A DNA stretch of 64,000 nt. It comes from Solen grandis. Lineage: Eukaryota; Mollusca; Bivalvia; Adapedonta; Solenidae. Below are positions 48,101 to 60,500 of the stretch, one piece after another. The position numbers and the translations under genes are program-made. Below the pieces are notes generated by a model. The model had not been told where the DNA came from. It saw only the letters and a list, made by a program, of their open reading frames with translations, and made no database searches. The stretch is from the NCBI GenBank assembly GCA_021229015.1, contig CM037782.1, positions 44,483,224-44,547,223 of the forward strand, given 5' to 3'. Numbering within the stretch: position 1 is the first letter of the stretch; every line of letters starts with the position of its first letter.

Positions 48101-51100
48101 AATATGTCAAAGTCATTATTTACAATACACTCTTTACGCAAGGTAAAGTTATCAGAGTTACAATCCATATTAAAACCGCGGACATTCCAAAACCCGGCTT
48201 TGTACTAATGAAGGGTAGATCCGCCTCTGTACTGACCACCACCGTGTCCCCGCCTGCCGGTCCTGCCGCGAGCGCCACCTTGCCGGCGATCGCCACTGCT
48301 CCCGTTGCCTGGACGGTTGACACCACGGTTGTCACTGCGGTTGTCCCTGTCGTTGCCCTGTCGTCTCGGACTGTATCGGTTCGAATCCAGCTCATTGAGG
48401 TTGTCTCTTGGTCTCTCCACGTCCTTTCGGATAACTCGAGCGCCTCTCAGAGCAAGCCCATGAAGCTTTAATGAGCCTAGAATTACTCGAAAGTTATTAG
48501 CCATCATTCTCTCCGCGTGTGTTTGATCATGGTTGATAAACACGTCCCTATATTGTCGACTAGAAGATAAGGCATTCTTCCCCACCATCACTTTGCGCTT
48601 ATCTTCATGTGAACTGAAAGTTGCTATGACAACTCCTGGCTTATTCACTCCAGACTTCTTTCGCTCAGCTTTAACACAAGAGACATCTGACAGTTTAAGT
48701 CCATCACGAATCAGAGCGTTTACCTTAACTTTTGTATTTTCACTAGAAGATTCCGGAAGGTCTCTAATTACCACATTCAATGACAAATCTGGTTTAGTCA
48801 GGGATGAAGACCTGCCGGTCAAATCCTGAATTTTACCATTAATTTCTCCCAGGTCTTCTGCAAGTTCAGCCTTCAAATCTTCTTTAAAAGAAACAATATC
48901 CGCTTCAACCTTGGTTCGAATCTTTGTCATCTCTGAGTTTACACGCTTATCCAACAGTTGTGCTACTTTGTTAGAAATGCGCTGTTCCAAGCCAGATTCT
49001 AACTTGTCCATACGCTCGCTCAGTGCACTAAATTGCATATGAATGTCAGCAGACAACTGAGTTAACAATTGCTCAACGGATGGAACAGTACCAGAACTAT
49101 CAGGAGATGATGACCCAGGCTTTTTCGATATCAGCGAGCGTCTGGCCTTTGCCGTTATACGCGCCTTCTTTGCATCAGCATCCGAGGTACTAGGCTCGGA
49201 AGCGTTACGTTTCCGTCCCGTATGTACTGGTGTAGAAACCCGCGTGGCTTGTTGCGACGACATAATAGAGTCCACATATTCAGCTGCCTCCCCCATATCC
49301 GAGCCCATTACACATGAACTGGCCATATCGTCTCTCTCGAGCACGCAAATCAAGCGTGACGAAATCACTGGTGTAGGTCAGCTATGCACCCGTGTGTCTA
49401 TTATATTGTAATCTCAATACCTGGCAGGTATCGATAATTGGTCTTCGGTAACAATAAACGTATGCACTGTACTGTTAGTGAGAATCGCTCAAGTGTGCAA
49501 AATTTACACCATCTATCGGTGGCACATAGGAAAAAAAAAGAAACTCACAGTTCAAAACATCCAAAATCCTTCAAATATACAATTTCTCCTACTAAACTGA
49601 ATATCCAGTCACAAAGCATATATCCACACTATCAAGTTTGTAAGTTTTCAATTCCCTACACTTCGCAAATTTCACAAAAATACGTAAATATCCGAGAGCT
49701 CAAAAATCCGTGGCTCCCACACAGAACACGCATTGAATGTTGTGGAATGTAAGATTTTCTTAAGTTTAAATACATTGGACAAATTAAAATGAAATGATAC
49801 TCGTCTTCAATATCATCAGTATTGCAAAAGTGACATTTTCTATCTTCTCTTCTTATTCGACTATGTCTACCTTGTTCAATATTAAGGGTATGTGAAGATA
49901 ATCTTAACTTAGCTAAAATTCTCCTATATTTTAAATTTTCTAATATACTCAAATATGGTGTACGTTCAAAAACAGTTTTAAGTTCGCAGTATAGATACAG
50001 TGAGGAACTATTCCTAATGCCTTCTCTCCACTGAGTAATATATGTATCTTAGTCTAGTTCTAAGTACTGGAATAAAATTCTTAATATCCACCGATTCAGG
50101 GAACCACCACACATCTGTAAAACCATTATTTGGTAATAAATCTATAACTTTTGACGACCAATTTACTTTACTATCATTCTCATTTACTTTTATCTTGATG
50201 CAATTTTAGGAAATATTTAATTATTCTAACATGTCTTTCAATAATAAGTGGAAATCGTCCAAGTTCGCCATATACAGCCAATGAATTTGTAGATACAAGA
50301 ACGTAATCAAATCTTTATACATTTAAGCAGGTCATATTCATCAGAATTAAGAGAGAGAGAGAAAAAAAAAAAAGATCAGTTACATTTTGAGAATTATTTG
50401 GACTTGTTATTTATTTATTTTATTAAAATTAATATACATTTAAGTAGGTGGTCATATTCATATATTTCTTCTATTATGCAACAATGTATTTATGTACATT
50501 TTGAGAGTGAACAAATATATATATATAATGATATTTCCAGACGCTACTGAGCCACAGTGGCGTCAACCCGAACCTCAAGGGAGAGAAGGGATTACTTCCG
50601 CTCCACTATTGTGCCTACAAGGACCGGGATGAGTGCGCCAAACTATTGGTAAGAACAAGTCTTGCATGTTTGGTAGGACTTTCAAGAGGTAAGGGGTGCA
50701 AGAAATTAAATTATCAAGTCCCCAGGTCACGAGATGAAAATACAATGTATGGGAACTGTTGTAAATCTCTACGGTCCGTCTGGGAAAAGTTTGAATTATT
50801 TTCTCTAATCAAGGATTGTGGTCTTCAAAATAATGGATACAAAATTTGCATCCCTGTCATGTGTGGTGCCCTCGGTACGGATGATCTTGTCCATACCACA
50901 CATACACATGAGGGATAACTATTATCGTATGGCCAGTGTTACTATACTATAAGATGGATCACATGCTCAATGTGCCCAATTGTCACACGACCGCGTTGTA
51001 ATCGAATCACGAGAGAGGAAATTACATTGTCTGTCTTTCCTCATCCCACCATTTTAAAGCAATTTGATCTATTAGTAACCAAATGATTTATCTGATTTAT

Positions 51101-54100
51101 CAATGTCATGATATACATGTAGAAGAAAATTATATTTTTATAGTCAGTTATAAAGTATTTTGTTCTAAGGAAAATGTTATTTGATATCTTTTATACATGA
51201 TAATACCATTGTACTCTAATCTTTAGCATATGTTTATGAATATATAATAATTTCTGCATCGATTATCCATTAAAAGTTGATTTGTAATTGAAGTTTAAAT
51301 TAATTAAATTGATTTCACGTATCCCTAAAGTGACATGATCTCCTGTTTTAGCTCACATAAACAAAAGGTGTTCAAGGTACATACTGCTCTGCGTCCGTTG
51401 AAACAAGTTCTTCAAATGATATGTCCAAAACGATTTTACCATATTTGATATCATTTTTTTTTTCGTACAATAAGATTAAATACTTCCTGTCCAAGGAATG
51501 AAATTCTGTATTGTAATGGCCGTAATAACTAACACGAGACGGTGATCCCTGACAATAGGTTCATCTGGTAAAGTCGGCCTGGAGGTAGTCTCTTACAAGC
51601 TCTGTCCCCCAGACCTTAACTGGACAGCTATATACATGTATACTGGCCAGTAGCCATGTGCAACATAGCCAAATAGAAACCATTTACAATACAAGACAAA
51701 CAGAAGATAGGAGCTAAGATCAGAAAATAACGATAAAAGACTTTGTATAACTAAAACAACAGTCATGTTATAATCAAATTGGTATATACCATATATAATC
51801 GGACTTAGTACAACAATAGATTCCTACTAGAGTCCGATAATATTACATTTTGAAATATAGATATTCTTATTCATTACTCCTCGTCTGGTTTGAAAATACT
51901 TGGTACAGATTCCTTTTGAACATTGTTCAGTATTGTTAGTTTTTTTTAAATATGGCTGCCTCACGAAAATCTAGTTCATGTGAGCGAGCGAACGCCTCAA
52001 TGACTCTCTTGTTATGATCCATTATATATCAGCTAACAACTCTGACTAAAATTTCATTATTGGATTTTAATTTCACTGAAAGCATTAATTAACGGCGTTT
52101 GGGTAAAATAGATATTTTTCTTTCATTACAAGGGATTCGAGTGAAATTATTAATGAGTCTATGGGGAATTCGACAATTTAGCTATTCATCCGTTATTTCT
52201 GGGGAACTGGAACTAGCCAGAAATAAACTGTTAAACGTGGCCTAAAACAGTCGGATCAACAGCGCAATATGTTGTAGGTGCACACACTTTTCAAGACAAA
52301 TACATGTACTGGATGTACCCTTTCACGTTTAGATTGCAGCTTTTCTTTTAAGTGACGAAACTCATATGCGTGTTTAGCCCTGATATGTTTTTGAGAAGGT
52401 TAACTCGGTGACTTGTTCGCATTCGCTTTTTCTTACGCCGTTTATTTGTCTATAAGATCTCCGGATATTTGATTTTGTATTAAGAGTAATTAATATTGGT
52501 TTGGATTTTTCAACATATCACATGGGGTTTTTTTTTAACACCATTTTCCCCCAGTTTTTATTACGTGACCATCAAGTCAGATCGATTCGAAAACGTCATT
52601 TTTCACATGTTTTAAATTTCGACTGCATCTACAGCCAGACATGATGCGACATTCGTATGTCTTACATTTTGCATGTCAAAGCAAGCGATAAATAAGGCCT
52701 TTTTTCCGCGACAAAAGATGCAAATTTTAAAAAAATTTGCGAGTATATAATTATGTCTGGTTTTGGGGTCGCTTAGCGATAATTATTGCCTGTTGGTTGA
52801 ATTTCGCAGATATACATAAGGCGAAATACGTACAAATGGCGAAATACGACGTGGCCGAAACAGTACTTTGTAATGTTGTGTAGATAAAGGTTATCATAAA
52901 TGTTTATATGGTGACACTTCAGACTGACAATTACCTGAAAACTATTAATAAATGGGGTAGCCGGTACATAAATCTTTATTATATATAGGCAACCACGTTA
53001 TGTAATATCCCTGTACGCGCCAATATTATCAACAGATAATTTTCCGGCGGTTTCTCTCGTTTCTTGCAAAGTGGGAGATAGGTGATAATCCCCGTGGTAT
53101 TGACCGATGTCTATTGATGTGACAATTCGCCTTCAGAATGTTTCGCGATATAATTACAACATCTTTGTGTGTGTTTCCTGTAGGCGCCATTGAACTACGT
53201 TCAAAGCTTTTATTTGCGTCACATATGACGATATCATTTATCATTAATGTAACTGAAGTCCATAAAATTAAAAATATAAACGATTAGATATATGTATTTT
53301 GTCATGAACCCTTTACCTCTCATTCTGGAACCGCATCCTATTTAATTGACAGCTTCATATGATGTTTTCAGTACTGCTCAGTGTCAGTGTTGCTGGGTAT
53401 ATTAATTATACGATGACCTTATAACATAAAAGAGATCCGAAATCTGATATAAGTAAAGAGCAAATCTTCAATATATCGTCGATTAAACCAAATATGTTTC
53501 TCTAATTAGATCGCAGATCTCTTTTATGAGTGATATTTTGAATGTCTTTGAATTATATTTTAGTTAATAAAACATAACATAACCAACCGCCGTAGTAACA
53601 AACTCCGCTATAACGCTTTTAGATCACGTATGCAGTCACTCTTTTTCCCCATAACAATTTTGTTTGATAATTATGTGGGTTTTTTTTTCAAATTTCAGCG
53701 AAATGCATTTATTTTGAAAGAGAAGAGGCATATACATATAAATATATATATAAGGAAAATCTAATTCATTCTTCTACCAAAACTGAATTTTAGTATCAGC
53801 ATTAAGATAAGACAGCTAAGAACGTGAAGAAAAAAATGGAAACGAGGCAATGCCATGTATGCTTTTAAATTGGAGATGTTGCCTAAGTAAAGCAGACATA
53901 TGTGAAAAATAAGAACCAATTAAGAATTAATTAGAACTTTAAGCATATGAATTAAGATTGAATATGTGGTTTTCTTTACTTGTTTTTTCGTGCGTCTCTT
54001 TGCACCAGTCGTAAATAACTGGACGTGGCTATATCATAAACGACGGTTCTCTAAAACTACATTGTGCTTTAAACAGGTGTTTCATACATTCACGCAATAC

Positions 54101-54487
54101 TAAAGTCAGTCATACACACAGATTGCATATAGAGACATCCTTGATAATTATTTTATCTGATTTCAGTTGCAAAACGGGGCCAAGCCGTGTATAAAGTGTG
54201 ACAATGGATTTTTCCCTATAAATATCGCCGGAAAATGTGCTGCCGCTAAAACACTAGAAATACTTATCCGACACGGTACGTAATCTAGGTTCCATATTGT
54301 ATGATTCCCAAAAGTGCATTTCGGAATGTCTTGGGGCGAGGCATTCATTTTTTGGGGGGTTATATCTGGTCAACCATGTGTCCATTCGTGGTTCGTGTTT
54401 TACCTGTGCACATGTTATAAAAAACGTGCAATAACTTTTTTATTATTATTTTCATCAATATTAATATAATAATAATAATAATTATTA

Positions 54488-54522
<35 letters not shown>

Positions 54523-57500
54523 CTTCGACATATTTTTGTTAGTGTCCCACTTTTATCTATATGTTTGAGTACATGCGTACATGATATTAACGGTAACAAT
54601 TACAAACGGTAATATATTCCACTGTTTTATGGTAAATTCCCAATTTGTAACCCGACCGAACAAGATGGATGTTCTGTCATATGTCATTATATATATATGA
54701 AACCTTGATTTGAGTAGTTTAACCGTTAAACGTCAGTCAGGGATTCATTAAACTGTTGTGATCAGCTGTGTACGAAATGCTGTAAATCAGCCGCTCAAGA
54801 CAGTTGAAGTGTGCAATGTCATTCTGACGGGATCCTTTGATATATACATGGTGAAAAGGAATGTAATAAGTAAAACCTACAACAAAAGATGATGTAAAGA
54901 GAAAAGGTCTGTTGTAATTTTGAAATTTGTCACGGTATATACATAGTTTCATATGGTCGGCAATAATATTTTAATGGCTTATTGACATACATTTTGACAA
55001 ACACAGAACAAAAATTCACACAGAATGGCACAGATCCATACAAACATTCATAAGATATTTGAAAGATTACGATTATATGTATAAAAAAAATAATGTCTTT
55101 CATACTTATAAACATTTCTTTTGTAACAATACATAAGTGACTAAATAAATTTTAGGAACTTATTTAATATGTAGAATCAGTAGAGGATATATTTTATAAA
55201 TATAAATCGGTGTACATGACTTTCAGTGGAGGCCCTTGGTTACAAGCGAGAGGATGTGCTCACATTTACAGATAAGGAGAACAACATGCCGCTCCACTGC
55301 GCCGTCAACAGCGGCGATCTCAAGGTTAGCTGGACCGTGCTGAGCACTGGCCTGCATTTCACAAACATCTCAAATTGAGATTGTCCGCAAATCAGAATTT
55401 TGAAAATATGATCATGACTCTCATATTTAAGGACTGCTATTATGCATGATATTCTTAGCAAATGATACAAAATTTCAAAAATTGTGTTTATATGTTGAAT
55501 TTGAGAATTTTAAGTTGATAATAAGATAATTTTTATTTGAGATGTTCCGTGAAATGCTGAAGTAATTAATATTAATCGCCGCGTACTCCCACCCCCTCAT
55601 TAAACACACACACACATAGTCTTGCAAGCACCTTCAAGTGAGGACAATGTCTTAACTTAACCTCAAACACTTACTCTGACCCCTAACCCTAACTTGACCC
55701 CTACCCGAACCCTTACCTAATCCCTACTCTTACCATTACCTAATCACTAAGAAATAAAATCAATGTCTAACCTAGTGGGGACGTCCTCAGTGGTGAGTAA
55801 AGTGTGAGACTCGCAAACAATTGAGCACAAAATTGATCTCACTTACCTCTCTGTGCAAGAGCACACACACACATGCTTATATTTTATTTTCATACAACTT
55901 TGCGTATCTATCATGGCAGACTGTCTACAATTTTCTTCATGAAAAATAATTTGTAGAGTTGTTTATATTAGACAAAAGTAGAATGTACTGTACAATATTA
56001 AAATAGATGCGGGTCATTTTTAGAATTGCTCATCTTTAATTGACAGCAAATGAATAGTTTACAATATCGTTTGCTCACGTGTTTATTAATTTGAGTGTTA
56101 CATGGCGGATTTTTCACGCGCAGGCTGTGGAGGTATGTCTCAGCGCAGGAGCCCCAGTCGACGCCAAACAGGTAATTTATTTTTTACTCTTGCTTAAAAT
56201 CAAAACAAAACACTTACAACTAATACCATACATAAAGATAAGCTGTGACGTCATTGTCATTTCTACTTCCGGTCCATGTTCCCCAAACTTTTTATCTCTG
56301 ACTTAAATTTAATGCGGATTAAAGAAAATTGACTCAGTTTGACTTTTCAATAATCATATAAACGCTAGTATATGACAAAGGCTCTTCTTAAGATCGAAAT
56401 GATTGATACAAATTAACATTGAGAAATAACATTATAGGAAAGTTCATTCTTAAGCACATACTGTATTGTATTTTTGATATGGAATTAGATAAAAATATTA
56501 TCACAAAAAATTGCGTTCTATTGGATCTTGCTTTTGTTTGTGCATGTAATGTCATAGTGTAAATTGGACTGTTAAACCTTTGATTTTGTTGACATTAAAT
56601 TTCGTTGATAATAATTCCGTGAGTATCTTTATTCGTGGACGCATGCTGTGGAAAAAATGCGGTCCATAAAAAGAACGGTTTCTTTACTAAAACCCACCAC
56701 GAAATTATTTCACAGTATGGTATTTTGTGGTTAAGGGTTAAGGCTTGAGACATTGTGCCCTAATCCACGTTGGTACCTTGTGTATTCAGGAAGATAGCTC
56801 CACGCCCCTACATTTCGCAAGCGCCCAGGGCAGCCTGGACATGGTCCAGATGATGTTCAACATGCAGCCCGACAGATTCAACAACGCCATTTCTGCCCAG
56901 GACATTCTGAGACGGACGCCGCTACACCGGGCGGCGCTGTTTGACCACGTTAATGTCGTCCAGTTTCTTGTCGAAAATGTAATGAATTGTGTCTTGTTAC
57001 GTAATTCTGTTAGAGTGACGTGATTTTCTGAATCATAAAACGCTTCTGAAAAATACAAATAAAAACTTGCCTTAATCTCAAGGTCATTTGAATAATAGAA
57101 ATTTGGCCGCATAACATGTGCCATCGCTAAATTAGAGTTAAATGTATATCAAAAATGTATTTTCGCAATTTTCAAGATACTTACTTCAGGATAATAAAAA
57201 AATCAAGGTATTTGAGTATTTACCCAATTAATTTTCGCCAAAAAAGCAATATTTATCAAAATAATTGGGAATCATATTGTTTGCAGTTGTATTCCAGAAT
57301 ACCCATTTCACAAAAATTAACAAATACCCAATTTGAATACAAGGTATATGGTAAATACCCATTTCAAGAAAACAATATCTGTAGCTCTGAATGCTTAGTC
57401 CGGGTCCTCTTATTATAGGAGTCGTCAACAAAGATTTAACAGTTTTAACTGCAGTTTTACCCCCGGAACTCCACCAATTATTATATGCATATACGATCTC

Positions 57501-60500
57501 TTTAAAATTATTTTTATTCTATTGACACATGGTTGTGAATAAGATTAACTTGAAAAAAGATGTATCAAAATATAATTAATTCTAACAGTTTGTTGTTTGA
57601 ATGCAAATATTCATAGAAGTACATTGTATATATTTTGCATTCAAAACTTAGGATCGCTCGCGTTTGTCTTGAACTTGACCTTTGACCTCTGATTGCAGGG
57701 GGCCGACATCAACGCCCAGGACGCACACGACAGGACACCACTGCTCCTGGCATCCTCAAAGGGTGCAGCTCGAACTGTCAAGTTCCTGCTGAAAAGTGGA
57801 GCCGAGATCGATATCAAAGATAAAGATAACAGAAACTTCCTCCATCTGGCCATCAAGTTTGGAGTGCCCATAGATAATTTCGGTTGTTCGATTCTGAAGG
57901 TATAGTCAGTGTATCATGCGAATATTTTCTAGTTATATTAGTAGTGTATCCTGGAGTCGGTGGTCGTGGGTTCGATCCATGACCGTGATTATCCAGAGTC
58001 TTGATATTGATATAACTCCCTTGAGTGGCACTCCGTGTAGTTCCAGAACGTGGTTGTCCTGATTTGTTCGAGTGTAATAGAATCTCATATTGACTGATAT
58101 ACTGCCTGTATGACGGTTAGCCCATACAAACTAGTGTATCTACTTGACGAACTGAAGCATATTTAAAAATCAATGTTATTTAAGATGTTAATTATCTATA
58201 AAGAAACAATTTCAAATATTGTAACAATAATAACAATAATATTTAAAGATTACGTCATTTTCTAATAACCCTTTGATATTTTTTTTTAGATTTCAAAGGG
58301 TTGCGGGTTTTGTGTTTTTATTTGCTGACATCAAAATAACAACTAGTAGATAAAATTTCCTTCCTAATCCTATAAATATATATGTTCAATTAAATTGCAA
58401 TTACATTTGATCACTACCTAAATATTGCGACAGTGGGGTCATGTACATGTATTTGGTTACTTTTCAATAGATTATAACATAATCTGAACGGTTATTTAAA
58501 ACACATATCAAATTATGTTAAATGCTTAATAAATCGAAAGAATGGGCATTTATAATTCAGAATTTGTGTGTATAAACTTCGGATTTGAGTAAAAATTTAT
58601 GACAAATAGAACAAATCACAATCTATCCGTTTGTCATGTGCATGCAAACAGTTCGTTTTTTAATTATGTTCGTTTAAAAGATGCTATTTTTGTAATTCTT
58701 TTTGCTGGTTACGAGAAACCTTGGATACAGAAAACAAAATGCCATGGTCTTGACAAGTTTGCTTTAACCAAGTTTTACTGTAGTCCAAAATTTGAACAAG
58801 TGGTACACTTATGATATACGCATTACATATAAGAAGGTGTGATGTACAAGATATTGTTTCACGTTTCTCTTTGTAGAATATCAAAAACTTGCTGAACGAG
58901 CGGGATGTGAATGGCTGCACGCCTCTACATTATGCCTCCAAGGAGGGACATCTGATTGCCATAGACGACCTTATCAAACTGGGTGCCACCATTAACCCGA
59001 AAGACAATGACAAGAAATCCCCACTACATTTTGCAGCTTGGTATATTATCTATAGGTTTTTTATTTTACGCCATTGGAATACTGTCAATATTCACAATGG
59101 TTGTGTGTGTATACTTATAATTTTTAATGGTGCTTCAATTATGTTTGTTTTTAATATGTCTACCTATGGCAAACAACTCTTGAAAATGAAATGGTACGTC
59201 TGTGAGAAATCAAGATATTAATATCATTTCTGTTAATCGCCTGCATATTGACGTAGTGAAACAGGACATGAGCCAACTATGAAAATAGTCTAGTGTACCC
59301 TTCATTGACAGCCAATGCATGTTCTTGTAATTATGTGAATGCTGCACTAGTCTTGGTAGCTAATTGGTTAGGGCGTCGTGAGTTCGATCCCCCGCCGAGA
59401 ATACTCAAGACGTTAAAATAGTACTGGTATGCCCACTTGTTTTGTGGCAGTTCCATGACTGGGTGACCCAGTGTCAAGATAATGTGACTTGGTCTAGTGT
59501 CATGTCACACAGCTACGCATTACATCACTGTATTTGTTTCATGTGTCTGTGTCACGCATAATTATACACATTCAAAAGGTGGTTAAAATGTATATAAATT
59601 ATAAACAGTGTTTATCAAAGCAATTCAAAGATAGTGTTTACATATGATAAAGCATACAAGAAAAAGTAAAAGCCAATCTCCCTAGACTTACAAATAGATT
59701 GATTTTGCTTTCGATCAGCTTAACAATGCTTTTCAGTGCGAAGCAAGATTTGTCACAGACAGACAATCCTTTCAACGCCGAGTAATTCTGGTTTGATAGA
59801 ACTCTTCATGCTTTCATTTCCATAGCATTACTAATTATAGGAAACAGCTGTTCCCATTCTTTACTCACTGAAACAAATTGCCTATAGCATATTTGATTAT
59901 ATTAAGTTAGAACCGGGGTTTTAATGGACATGATAGAATGGTGTTTAGAATCAGAAAGAAAATGAATATAAGGCTTGAAGAAAATCCATGGTTCTCAATA
60001 GAATAGTTACGTCATTGATATTGATCATGCCAACGTGCGAATGCATCTTAATTAAGGTTTTCAATGCTGACATCTTATCTACTTTAACGTGTTTAAAACA
60101 AAGCAGTAGATAAGCTAATGTTCACAACGTTTCTATTCTCGCATGCAGTTATGGACGGTATAACACATGCAAAAGGCTGCTTGAGAGCTCAATGGGACCC
60201 AACATCATTAACGAGACAGACGGGGACGGTCTCTCGGCCCTTCACATCGCGGCCACGAACGGTCACACGAAGATAATCACACTGCTCATGGAGAAAGGCG
60301 CCTACCTTACAAGGTAACTCACACACATGCAGCGCCATCTAATCACATCGTGGTAGCCGGGCTTTTGATAAATAAATACACAACCTTGGAAATTACTCCC
60401 TTTGAGCAGGGTCTCTTTAATACTGTAATTATGTTGAGACTCCGCTCTGAGACATATCATGGATCTAAAAATACAGAATTCTATTCTTATCTTGTACAAT

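Larger units (their letters stand above)
44465..49440 (-). mobile_element. Non-LTR retrotransposon B (LINE), nearly full length, antisense to TRPA1
   Basis: About 5 kb with ORF1 (49368-48205), endonuclease (48204-~47400), reverse transcriptase and a C-terminal Cys/His region (to 44694). The 3' UTR ends GAGACTGAAATAAATAAATT (near 44463-44484 on the minus strand). Only three lesions are seen in the enzyme region: a frameshift near 47885, TAA at 47544-47546 and TGA at 45420-45422. This makes it much younger than element A. No clear target-site duplication was found. The boundaries are approximate, taken from the 3' tail and from sequence just upstream of ORF1. Confidence 0.88.

Noticed and set aside
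55680..55700. CCCTAACCC-type telomere-like sequence
   Set aside because: Only about two units in a larger dispersed repeat; too short for an interstitial telomere.
59345..59420. Free-standing tRNA gene
   Set aside because: A and B boxes are present, but the acceptor stem does not pair and a SINE body follows.
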